From Lachnospiraceae bacterium (lineage in GTDB: Bacteria; Bacillota; Clostridia; Lachnospirales; Lachnospiraceae): a stretch of 64,000 nucleotides of DNA. Of this stretch, positions 1 to 7,861 are shown piece after piece (positions within the stretch are counted from its first letter, which is position 1; each line of letters starts with the position of its first letter). The translations under genes were made by a program, and so were the position numbers. The stretch is taken from NCBI GenBank assembly GCA_902363835.1, contig CABJBM010000029.1, positions 1 to 64,000 of the forward strand, given 5' to 3'. A model generated the notes under the pieces. That model worked only from the letters and a program-made list of their open reading frames with translations, did no database searches and was not told the origin of the DNA.

Positions 1-61
1 ATTATTCAGTTGTCAAAGTACAAGTTTTTCTTAAGTTGACGACATTGGGCGAATGCCCGTG

Positions 62-180
62 AGCCTGTGAATCCGCAGGATTCACAGGCTTGCACTGCGG
101 ATGCAAAATCCACATATATCCAGTGAATCTGCAGCATTCACTGTCTTGCACTGCGGATGCAAAACCCACATATATACATT
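62..180. repeat. Two-copy 56-bp tandem repeat with hairpins
   Basis: Copies lie at 69-124 and 125-180, and a third start of the unit is visible at 181. Copy one forms a perfect 13-bp stem with a 3-nt loop (arms 62-74 and 78-90). Copy two forms a shorter stem (121-128 with 136-143). The stem pair T66-A86 is replaced by A122-T142, so pairing is kept while sequence changes. Each copy also holds a smaller TTGCA/TGCAA hairpin. Bases 1-61 hold nothing I can name. No convincing gene runs through the repeat. Confidence 0.8.
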
Positions 181-230
181 GAATCCCCATGCCCACACTG
201 CAACGCATGGTACATACAGGAGGAAAGCAG

Positions 231-1943
231 ATGAAGAAAAAAGCAGTGCCGGTTCTTGCGGCGCTAGGATTAATTTTATTAGTGACCGCCGGATTTTTCG
301 GTGTCCGGTTTCTGGAACGGTATATCCCGTCAAAGGAACAAGCAGATATAACCGAACTGCTGGGAGTAAAGGGAGATGAAGTTGCCCTTTATCTTAACGA
401 GGATCTGCAGGAAGCAAAAGGCCTTTTCCTGCAGGAACAAACCTATCTCCCGCTCTCCTGGGTAAATGATACCCTGAATGAACGATTTTACTGGGACAGC
501 AATGAAAATCTCCTGGTGTATGCCCTGCCAGACTCCATTGTCTACGCGGATCATTCCACCATAGGGGCATCCGGGAAGCCCCTCATATGGATAAATGAAA
601 ACGGAGTCTATTTATCCATGGGCCTGGTGGCAAATTATACGGATATCCGCGTAACAGCCTATGACGGCGCACAGTACAAGCGGATTTTCATAAATAATAA
701 CTGGGATGCTCAAGAAAAAGCCGTGGTTTCCGAAAAGGGAAATGTCAGGGTAAAGGGTGGAGTGAAGAGCCCCATTGTGACCTGGATCTCACCGGGCAGC
801 CAGGTTACGGTTCTGGAATCCATGGCAAAATGGGATAAGGTGAGGACGGAAGATGGATTTGTGGGCTATGTGGAACACAAACGGTTGGGAGAGGTGACCA
901 GTGAGATACCTGTAAGCACCTTTGTAAAGCCGGTTTACACCAACGTTTCCATGGAAGAACCGGTTTGCCTTGCCTGGCACCAGATGACGAATCCGGAAGG
1001 GAACGCTTCTTTTGACAGCCTGATTGCCAATACAAAAGGGGTCAATGTTATTTCCCCCACCTGGTATGAGCTTACGGACAATGAGGGGAACTTCCGGTCC
1101 CTGGCTCAGGCGGATTACGTAAAAAAAGCCCATGACAGAGGTCTTAAGGTCTGGGCTCTCATCAATAATTTCAGCTCTGATGTGAATACGGAGATTCTCA
1201 TGTCAAAGACTTCCACCAGACGCAAGCTGATCGAAGCCCTTATGGCAGAGGTGGAACAATACGGCCTTGACGGGCTTAACCTGGACTTTGAAGGAATCAA
1301 AGAAGAGGCAGGAGTCCATTATATCCAGTTCATACGGGAACTGTCCATACCATGCCGCAAGAAAGGGATTGTCTTGTCCGTGGATAATTACGTTCCGGCT
1401 CCCGGCAATCAGTTTTATAACCGGAAAGAGCAGGGAATCGTGGCGGATTACGTGATTGTTATGGGATATGATGAGCACTATGCAGGCGGGGACGCCGGTT
1501 CCGTAGCTTCCATTAAGTATGTGGAAAATGGGATCAAGGATACCCTGGCCCAGGTGCCCAAGGAAAAGGTGATCAATGGCATACCCCTTTACACAAGGGT
1601 GTGGATCGAAGGCGCAGACGGGAAAACCGCCTCTTCCGCCATGGGCGTTGCCCGTGCCAAGGAATGGGTCAGCGAGAATCATGTGGAATTGTACTGGCAG
1701 GAAGAACTGGGTCAGTATTACGGGGAACTGCAGTCAGAGGAAGGACTTAAAAAGGTATGGCTTGAAGAGGAGCGCTCCATAGGGCTTAAGATGGATCTGA
1801 TCAAACAGTATGGTCTGGCAGGAGTAGCCTGCTGGAAGCTGGGATTTGAGCCGTCAGACTTGTGGGATAAAATCCGGCTTGACCGCGGACAGTCGCCAAA
1901 GTCAAACGAGGTTGACTCCGGTTCGGCGCCTTCGCAGGAATAA
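231..1943 (+). CDS. GH18 family glycoside hydrolase with SH3 domain, membrane anchored or secreted
   Basis: The 570-aa protein starts at ATG 231, which follows AGGAGG by a good spacing; an in-frame ATG at 189 lacks a site. Residues 6-27 form a hydrophobic signal or anchor. A middle segment around residues 175-225 resembles a bacterial SH3 domain (VRVKGG, WDKVRTEDGFVGYV). The C-terminal half is a GH18 barrel with the active-site strand DGLNLDFE, placing the catalytic Glu near residue 354. Such proteins (YaaH/SleL type) cleave N-acetylglucosamine bonds in peptidoglycan or chitin-like glycans outside the membrane. The neighbouring metallophosphoesterase and amidase fit a cell-wall or spore-cortex role, but the exact substrate is inferred. 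Confidence 0.85.
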   Translation: MKKKAVPVLAALGLILLVTAGFFGVRFLERYIPSKEQADITELLGVKGDEVALYLNEDLQEAKGLFLQEQTYLPLSWVNDTLNERFYWDSNENLLVYALPDSIVYADHSTIGASGKPLIWINENGVYLSMGLVANYTDIRVTAYDGAQYKRIFINNNWDAQEKAVVSEKGNVRVKGGVKSPIVTWISPGSQVTVLESMAKWDKVRTEDGFVGYVEHKRLGEVTSEIPVSTFVKPVYTNVSMEEPVCLAWHQMTNPEGNASFDSLIANTKGVNVISPTWYELTDNEGNFRSLAQADYVKKAHDRGLKVWALINNFSSDVNTEILMSKTSTRRKLIEALMAEVEQYGLDGLNLDFEGIKEEAGVHYIQFIRELSIPCRKKGIVLSVDNYVPAPGNQFYNRKEQGIVADYVIVMGYDEHYAGGDAGSVASIKYVENGIKDTLAQVPKEKVINGIPLYTRVWIEGADGKTASSAMGVARAKEWVSENHVELYWQEELGQYYGELQSEEGLKKVWLEEERSIGLKMDLIKQYGLAGVACWKLGFEPSDLWDKIRLDRGQSPKSNEVDSGSAPSQE

Positions 1944-1977
1944 ACAAATGATATGGAAAAGACAGGAAGGTCAGGTT

Positions 1978-3402
1978 ATGAGAAACAGGATCGTATTGGC
2001 GGCATTGCTGGCCGTGGTTTGTATGCTGGCAGGCTGTTCTTTAAAAGAAGCAGTGCCGGAAAGCACCAGTGCAGAGAGTACTCTGCCTCCGGAGACAGAG
2101 ACAACAAAGGCAGAACCGCCCACCATAGAAGAGTTTCCCCAGACTTGGGAAGAGCCCACATCAGAGCCGCCTGAGGAGCCTATTGAAGGCAGCAAAATCA
2201 TTGTGGCTACGGATATGCACTATTTAGCCAGGAGCCTGACTGATTTTCAGAAGGGTTTTGAGTACAGCGTGGACCATGGCGACGGCAAGGTGATGCAGTA
2301 CATCTGGGAAATCACAGATGCCTTTGTGGAAGAGGTAAAGGAGGAGCAGCCGGACCTGGTGATCTTAAGCGGGGATCTGACCTATAACGGGGAAAAGGAA
2401 AGCCATGAAGAGTTTGCCGGAAAGCTTGAAGAGATTGAAGAAGCCGGAATTCCTGTAATTGTTATTCCGGGAAACCATGATATCAACAATGCTCAGGCAG
2501 CCCAGTTTGTGGGAGATACCTTTTTAGGGGCGGATAATATCACTCCGGAAGAATTTGAAGAGATTTATCAGGATTTCGGATACAATGAAGCGGTCAGCCG
2601 GGATTCTGCTTCCTTAAGCTATGTATATCAGGTAAATGATTATACCAGGGCCTTAATGCTTGATACCTGCCAGTACGAACGGAAAAATCTGGTGGGCGGA
2701 ATGATACGGGATGATACATATGACTGGATTGAGGAACAGATGGAGGAGGCCTGGAACCTGGGAATGAACGTGATTCCGGTAGCCCACCATAATCTTCTTG
2801 ATGAAAGTGAAGTATACTTACAGGACTGTACCATTGAACACAGTGAACAACTCATTGACCAGCTGGAAAGCTGGGAGGTTCCCCTGTTTTTAAGCGGACA
2901 TCTTCATGTGCAGCACTACATGAGGTCCCGCGCTGATTCCGGGATCTATGAGATCGTGACCAGCTCCCTGTCCACGCCGCCCTGCCAGTATGGGATTTTA
3001 TATTATGGAGATGAAGGAAGCTTCCGCTATCATACCAAGTCCCTGGACATGAAGGGCTGGGCTAAAAAGACAGGAAGCACTGACAAGAACCTTTTGAACT
3101 TTGATGAGTTTGGGAAAAAGTTCTTAAGCAAGGTGTTTTATAACCAGGCCCAGGATGAATTTAAGAGACTTGATACCTTTCAGGGACTGACAAAATATCA
3201 GAAGGAACAGATGGCAAAAGTCTATGCCGAGCTTAACGCCGCCTGTTATGCAGGAAAGGTGGTGGACATCCGGGATAAGGCCATAGCAAAAGCCGGTTAT
3301 AAGATGTGGGAGGAAGAAGGCTATCCCAGCATTCTGGCCCAATATCTGGAATGGATCACCTCGGATGGGACAAAGGACTATAATGTATTGAGCTCAGAAT
3401 GA
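1978..3402 (+). CDS. Metallophosphoesterase lipoprotein
   Basis: Predicted 474-aa exported lipoprotein. ATG 1978 is preferred because GGAAGG lies shortly upstream and it opens directly into a lipoprotein signal with the lipobox LAGC (Cys about residue 20). A start at 1948 would add ten residues. A Glu/Thr/Pro-rich linker follows, then a calcineurin-like phosphoesterase domain. Its metal ligands are all visible: the DxH-type motif ATDMHY, SGDLTYNGE, PGNHD, a His pair in VAHHNL and SGHLH. The C-terminal 120 residues are alpha-helical and not recognised. It probably hydrolyses a phosphoester at the outer face of the membrane; the substrate is unknown. It is 34 bp behind the GH18 gene and likely cotranscribed. 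Confidence 0.85.
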   Translation: MRNRIVLAALLAVVCMLAGCSLKEAVPESTSAESTLPPETETTKAEPPTIEEFPQTWEEPTSEPPEEPIEGSKIIVATDMHYLARSLTDFQKGFEYSVDHGDGKVMQYIWEITDAFVEEVKEEQPDLVILSGDLTYNGEKESHEEFAGKLEEIEEAGIPVIVIPGNHDINNAQAAQFVGDTFLGADNITPEEFEEIYQDFGYNEAVSRDSASLSYVYQVNDYTRALMLDTCQYERKNLVGGMIRDDTYDWIEEQMEEAWNLGMNVIPVAHHNLLDESEVYLQDCTIEHSEQLIDQLESWEVPLFLSGHLHVQHYMRSRADSGIYEIVTSSLSTPPCQYGILYYGDEGSFRYHTKSLDMKGWAKKTGSTDKNLLNFDEFGKKFLSKVFYNQAQDEFKRLDTFQGLTKYQKEQMAKVYAELNAACYAGKVVDIRDKAIAKAGYKMWEEEGYPSILAQYLEWITSDGTKDYNVLSSE

Positions 3403-3481
3403 CAGGAAAGTCACAGAGAGCAGTTCTTTTTTATTTCGCTGAAAGATATAATTCATTAAGAAAATGAATTAGGTAGAAAAT

Positions 3482-4177
3482 GTGAAATTAAAGAAGTGGG
3501 AACCTTTCATGGCACTGGTTTTGCTGGTGCTGGTATATGTGATATCAACTCAGGCCGGAAAAATGGCGGCAGGGGTCAATGCAAAGGCAGGGAAAGAAAA
3601 GCCTGTAGTCGTCATTGATGCGGGACATGGAGGAAATGATCCGGGAAAGATCGGCGTTGACGGAACCCTGGAAAAGGATATAAATCTGCAGATAGCAAAA
3701 CGGTTAAAAAAATATCTGGAAGCTTCTGACGTGGAGGTAATCCTGACCAGGGAAGATGACAACGGCTTATATTCGGAAAGGGACAGCAAAAAAAAGATGG
3801 CTGACATGAATAAGCGCTGTGAGATCATCAATGATGTAAGCCCGGCCCTTACCGTCAGCATCCATCAAAACAGCTATCACCAGGAGGACGTTTTCGGAGG
3901 ACAGGTATTTTATTATAAGAAGTCCGGCAATGGAAAAGAGCTGGCCGAGATCCTGCAGGACCGGTTTGATTATGTACTGGGAGAACGGAATACCAGGCTG
4001 GCAAAGCCCAATGATAACTATTATCTGCTCTTGCATGTGCGGACCCCCATCGTTATTGTAGAATGCGGATTTTTGACCAACTGGAAGGAAACCGCTCTTT
4101 TGAATTCCCCGGATTACCAGGACCGGCTGGCCTGGACCATTCACATGGGGATTATGCAGTATTTGAATGAAAGATGA
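3482..4177 (+). CDS. cwlD: N-acetylmuramoyl-L-alanine amidase, CwlD-like
   Basis: 231-aa Amidase_3 family enzyme with an N-terminal membrane segment (residues about 8-25), the size and layout of CwlD. It starts at GTG 3482; the ATG two bases earlier is followed by TGA and is not usable. Zinc-binding and catalytic motifs are present: VIDAGHGGNDPG, a Glu in EKDINLQIA, SIHQNSY and VECGFLTN. In CwlD the reaction removes the stem peptide from muramic acid as a step to muramic-delta-lactam in spore cortex, which would suggest a sporulating host. A vegetative cell-wall amidase role is the alternative. A clear terminator follows. Confidence 0.8.
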   Translation: MKLKKWEPFMALVLLVLVYVISTQAGKMAAGVNAKAGKEKPVVVIDAGHGGNDPGKIGVDGTLEKDINLQIAKRLKKYLEASDVEVILTREDDNGLYSERDSKKKMADMNKRCEIINDVSPALTVSIHQNSYHQEDVFGGQVFYYKKSGNGKELAEILQDRFDYVLGERNTRLAKPNDNYYLLLHVRTPIVIVECGFLTNWKETALLNSPDYQDRLAWTIHMGIMQYLNER

Positions 4178-4270
4178 GAAAAATACGGGAAATGAGACAC
4201 TTATTGGCCTGTGGAAAATAAATCCCAATAGCAGCTTGTACGTTACATATATTACTTATGGCATAAAAGA

Positions 4271-4313
4271 ACACCTTGATGTGGTTTTCACAGACCGATC
4301 AAGGTGTCTTTTT
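4271..4313 (+). terminator. Rho-independent terminator after the amidase gene
   Basis: A perfect 10-bp stem (4271-4280 with 4298-4307) and 17-nt loop are followed by CTTTTTAT. It separates the envelope genes from the convergent LacI regulator. Confidence 0.85.
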
Positions 4314-4448
4314 ATGCGCTATTTTGTGGGGAATCTAAAGGGTATTATGATTTTCCCCGTATGTTTTCAGAGACAGAAAAAGACGGGGAATGGCGGACAA
4401 AAGGAACTGCCGCTGCAAGTTACCGGTTTTAAGCGGCGGACAGAGCCA

Positions 4449-5471
4449 TCACCGTTTGGGGGCAGCACAGCTGTCCCGGATGGCGATATAAAACGGCAGG
4501 TCGATTTTGACAGGAAGGCGGTGGCCTCCCTCAATACGGTCAATGAGGATCTTTGCTGTCATCTGGCCCATCTCTTCCACAGGGATATGGACTGTGGTGA
4601 GCATGGGAGTCAGATACTGGGCAGTGTCAATATCATCAATGCTGATGACCGAAGCATCCCCGGGTATCTTAAGCCCGGCTTCATGAAGCGCTTTCATGGC
4701 TCCGATGGCTGTGATATCGTTGCTGCAGAAATAGGCGGTGGCATCACAGCCGGCTTTTAACAGGCGCTTTGCACCCTGATAGCCACCCTCTGAGGAAAGG
4801 GCCACATTAGCAATGTATTCCTTGCACAGAGGAATCCTGTGGGCTCTTAGGCCGGCGCAGTATCCTGTATAACGGTTTTCTGATTTGGTTTCTCCGATGT
4901 ATGCGATCTTTTCGTGTCCCAGGCCTGCTAAATAACTGGTGGCGGCAAGAGCGGCCTGGTGTCCGTCGCAGATGATCTGATCGTATTTTGCCTCCAGGTT
5001 GTTTAAGCCGGTGTAAACCAGACAGTTGAAATACTTCTTTAAAAGGCTGAGAAGCTGCTTATCGCAGCGCCCCAGAATGACTACCCCGTCCACATGGTTG
5101 TCGGTGATCAGGCGGAAGGTGTTTGGGTGGCTGATATCAAAGGAAGAAAAGGAATATTTTAATACGTAATTTCGTTTAAAGGCTTCCTGCTCAATGCTGC
5201 GGGCAAGGGAGGAGAAAAATAAATCGGTTACCGTATCCGTGGTCCGTGCGAATAAACAGGCAATAGAGCGGGAGGAGGCTAAAGCCGCCTTTTTTTCTCC
5301 AAGCTTTAAGGTACGGGCCGTAGGATTTGGCGTGTATCCGGTCCGCCGCACGATCTCCCAGATCCTGTCCTGGACTTCTTTGCTGGCTGCACCGGGAGTG
5401 TTGTTGTTCACCACTCTGGATACAGTGGAAATGGATACACCTGCCTCCTTCGCTATTTCCTTTAATGTCAT
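4449..5471 (-). CDS. LacI-family transcriptional regulator
   Basis: 340-aa LacI/GalR regulator. Residues 1-60 form the HTH and hinge region (TLKEIAKEAGVSISTVSRVV, then a YTPNPTARTL segment). The rest is a periplasmic-binding-protein-like effector domain (PDGVVILG-like segment, YFCSNDITAIGAMKAL, VISIDDID). GGAGG precedes the ATG. It diverges from the sugar-phosphate operon beginning at 5679, and the 16-bp palindrome at 5546-5561 lies between them, so it probably represses that operon and itself. The inducer is likely a sugar or sugar phosphate, not readable from sequence. Confidence 0.92.
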   Translation of the reverse strand: MTLKEIAKEAGVSISTVSRVVNNNTPGAASKEVQDRIWEIVRRTGYTPNPTARTLKLGEKKAALASSRSIACLFARTTDTVTDLFFSSLARSIEQEAFKRNYVLKYSFSSFDISHPNTFRLITDNHVDGVVILGRCDKQLLSLLKKYFNCLVYTGLNNLEAKYDQIICDGHQAALAATSYLAGLGHEKIAYIGETKSENRYTGYCAGLRAHRIPLCKEYIANVALSSEGGYQGAKRLLKAGCDATAYFCSNDITAIGAMKALHEAGLKIPGDASVISIDDIDTAQYLTPMLTTVHIPVEEMGQMTAKILIDRIEGGHRLPVKIDLPFYIAIRDSCAAPKR

Positions 5472-5545
5472 AGACTACCTCCGGAAAAAGAAATTTTCTT
5501 GAATATTATTATAAATCATAATCCATAAAAACAGTATACCATAAA

Positions 5546-5561
5546 ACCCAAACGTTTGGGT
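5546..5561. promoter_or_regulatory. LacI-type operator palindrome
   Basis: ACCCAAACGTTTGGGT is a perfect 16-bp palindrome with a central CpG, the usual form of LacI-family operators. It lies 75 bp upstream of the divergent regulator start and just upstream of a possible TTGCAC -35 box (5567-5572) for the operon. The core CAAACGTTTG recurs at 17751-17760. Confidence 0.75.
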
Positions 5562-5678
5562 AAAATTTGCACAAATCCGGGGGAGAATATGTTACGCTGA
5601 TATCATAGAAACGGAGAGCCTTTAGGCTCCCCATGATGCAGTGAAATGATTTTACAAAGAGGAGAGTGGATCAGGAAT

Positions 5679-6860
5679 ATGAATGGCAATGTTCTGGTGG
5701 TACATGGAGGCGGTCCTACTGCGGTGCTCAATGCATCCCTGTATGGTGTGATCAAAGAGGCAAAGGAAAGTAAAAGAGTCGGAAAGGTATACGCTGCCAT
5801 AGGAGGCAGTGAGGGGATTTTAAAAGAGGATTTTCTGGATCTCATGGAATTTCCCGAGGAAAAGCTGCAATTGCTTTTGGAAACACCTGCTTCAGCCATC
5901 GGCTCCTCCAGGTATGCGCTGGAGAAGGAAGATTATGAGGCAATGACAGCCATATTTGAAAAATACCACATCAGGTATGTCCTCCTTAACGGGGGCAACG
6001 GAACCATGGACACCTGCGGAAAAATCAATGAGGCCTGCAAAAAGTCAGGAGTTGCGGTGGTGGGAATCCCAAAGACCATTGACAATGATATTGCAATTAC
6101 GGACCATACTCCAGGATTCGGCAGTGCGGCAAGATACATTGCGGCTACCACAGCGGAGGTTGGAATGGATGTGAAGTCTCTGCCGATCCATGTGTGCGTG
6201 ATCGAGGCTATGGGAAGAAATGCCGGCTGGGTCACGGCTGCTTCAGCCCTGGCACGGAAAAAGCCTGGGGATGCGCCGCACCTGATTTACCTGCCTGAAC
6301 GCCCGTTTAAGGAAGAGGAATTTTTAGAGGATGTGAAACGGCTTCATGAGGAAAAGGGCGGCGTGGTAGTGGTGGCCAGCGAGGGGTTAAAGGGAGAGGA
6401 TGGAAAACCGGTTGTTCCTCCCATCTTTAAAACAGGACGGGCAACCTATTATGGAGACGTAAGCGCCTATCTTGCCAATCTGGTAATCCAAAAGCTGGGC
6501 ATTAAGGCCAGAAGCGAAAAGCCTGGAATCTGCGGCCGTTCTTCCATTGCGTGGCAGTCAGCTGTGGACCGGGATGAGGCTGTGCTTGCAGGGCGTGAGG
6601 CCTTAAAAGCGGCTATGGAAGGCCAGGGCGGAGTGATGATCGGTTTTATCCGGGAGACCGGCAAGGATGGGGAATACCGTGTCCATACAGAACGGATCCC
6701 AATTGAAAAAGTCATGCTCCATGAAAGAATCATTCCGGAAAGCTTTATCAATGAACGGGGAAACGATGTGACTCATGAGTTCGTGGAATGGTGCCGTCCC
6801 CTTATGGGACCGAAACTAAGGGATTTTATAGATTTTCGTGAAAGTATGAAAAATGGCTGA
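5679..6860 (+). CDS. 6-phosphofructokinase family protein (divergent, PPi- or ATP-dependent)
   Basis: 393-aa phosphofructokinase. ATG 5679 is preferred since the protein then begins at the family's first strand (NVLVVHGGGPTAVLN); an upstream ATG at 5646 would add 11 unusual residues. Motifs are GGNGTMDT for phosphoryl donor binding, GIPKTIDNDI with the catalytic Asp, and VIEAMGRNAGW. The Lys in PKTIDND is typical of PPi-dependent enzymes, while the Gly in GGNGT is typical of ATP enzymes, so donor choice cannot be settled. It would phosphorylate fructose-6-phosphate or a related sugar phosphate such as tagatose-6-phosphate. It is the first gene of the LacI-controlled operon of glycolysis paralogues. 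Confidence 0.88.
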   Translation: MNGNVLVVHGGGPTAVLNASLYGVIKEAKESKRVGKVYAAIGGSEGILKEDFLDLMEFPEEKLQLLLETPASAIGSSRYALEKEDYEAMTAIFEKYHIRYVLLNGGNGTMDTCGKINEACKKSGVAVVGIPKTIDNDIAITDHTPGFGSAARYIAATTAEVGMDVKSLPIHVCVIEAMGRNAGWVTAASALARKKPGDAPHLIYLPERPFKEEEFLEDVKRLHEEKGGVVVVASEGLKGEDGKPVVPPIFKTGRATYYGDVSAYLANLVIQKLGIKARSEKPGICGRSSIAWQSAVDRDEAVLAGREALKAAMEGQGGVMIGFIRETGKDGEYRVHTERIPIEKVMLHERIIPESFINERGNDVTHEFVEWCRPLMGPKLRDFIDFRESMKNG

Positions 6861-6892
6861 AATATAAAAATAGAAAGGTGAGGATAGCGAGA

Positions 6893-7729
6893 ATGAAGCA
6901 TATTTTTCTGAATTTGAAACGGTTTGACATTCCCAGGGAAGCAGGCGGCGTTAATTCCATTGCTCCTATAAACCAGTGGGGAAAGTATATTGTATCCAGT
7001 ACTCAGGAAGCCTTAAAAAAATATGAAAATGATGATGTGGAGTTTGCCATGTATTTTCCGGAAGCCCATTTGATTCCGGCGGCAGATGCCTTAGAGGAAA
7101 ACAGCCCGGTAAAGATCGGCTGCCAGGGGGTCTACCGCGAGGACACAGCAGTTGGAGGAAATTTCGGCGCTTTTACCACAAACCGTACTGCAAATGCAGC
7201 AAAGGCCATTGGCTGTACCACAACGATTATCGGTCACTGTGAGGAGAGAAGGGATAAGGCAGGAGTGCTTTTGGAGGCAGGAGTGACCGACCCGCATGCA
7301 GTCAACCGATTGCTGAATAAGGAAATAGAGCAGGCTCTTAAGGCGGGGTTATCCGTGCTTTACTGCATTGGGGAATCCGCGGAGGAACAGTCCCGCTGGC
7401 AGGAGGTCTTAAGAGAGCAGCTGGAAACAGGACTTTCCGGGGTGGATACTTCCAGGGTGGTCATTGCCTATGAGCCGGTATGGGCCATTGGTCCCGGGAA
7501 GACTCCGCCGGATGGGGAGTACATTGCAAGGATTGGTTCCTATATCAAAGAAGTGACGGGAGGGCTTCCTGTGGTCTACGGAGGAGGATTAAAGGCTGAC
7601 AATGCACGGATGCTGGCTTCCATTCCGGTCATTGACGGAGGGCTTATTGCCCTGACCAGGTTCCAGGGGGAGATCGGTTTTTATCCTGAGGAATATTTAG
7701 AAATTATAAAGGTTTATTTAGGAAAATAG
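6893..7729 (+). CDS. Triose-phosphate isomerase family protein (divergent)
   Basis: 278-aa TIM-family enzyme, longer than the usual 250. ATG 6893 has a GGTGAGG site at good spacing; a GTG at 6878 is within that site. The catalytic Lys is in NLKRF, the His in IIGHCEERRD and the Glu in AYEPVWAIGPGK. The phosphate-gripping segments depart from consensus: GHCEERR instead of GHSERR and YGGGLKADN instead of YGGSV. It may interconvert dihydroxyacetone phosphate and glyceraldehyde-3-phosphate, or act on another small ketose phosphate as EryH-type relatives do. Its place between phosphofructokinase and LarA-like genes supports a dedicated pathway enzyme. Confidence 0.85.
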   Translation: MKHIFLNLKRFDIPREAGGVNSIAPINQWGKYIVSSTQEALKKYENDDVEFAMYFPEAHLIPAADALEENSPVKIGCQGVYREDTAVGGNFGAFTTNRTANAAKAIGCTTTIIGHCEERRDKAGVLLEAGVTDPHAVNRLLNKEIEQALKAGLSVLYCIGESAEEQSRWQEVLREQLETGLSGVDTSRVVIAYEPVWAIGPGKTPPDGEYIARIGSYIKEVTGGLPVVYGGGLKADNARMLASIPVIDGGLIALTRFQGEIGFYPEEYLEIIKVYLGK

Positions 7730-7796
7730 GGTTAAAAGAAAGTATCTTTCAACTTTGAGTTTAGGAACAGCCTGCCCCTCTTTACCGGGCATCAGC

Positions 7797-7816
7797 CGGA
7801 TATGCAGGCATATCCG
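7797..7816 (+). repeat. Small hairpin element, copy 1
   Basis: CGGATATG-CAGG-CATATCCG forms an 8-bp stem with 4-nt loop, 46 bp before the LarA-like start. Nineteen bases (7798-7816) recur with one mismatch on the minus strand at 50916-50934, also about 50 bp before a start codon. Confidence 0.6.
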
Positions 7817-7861
7817 CTTGATTCATTAGCAGACAAAAATGGAGAAAAGGAGAATCGTAAG

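Noticed and set aside
2..379. Several short frames through the 56-bp repeat
   Set aside because: They have no ribosome site and their repeated peptides come directly from the DNA repeat.
4167..4760. 197-aa plus-strand frame after the amidase
   Set aside because: It crosses the terminator and runs antisense to the LacI gene.
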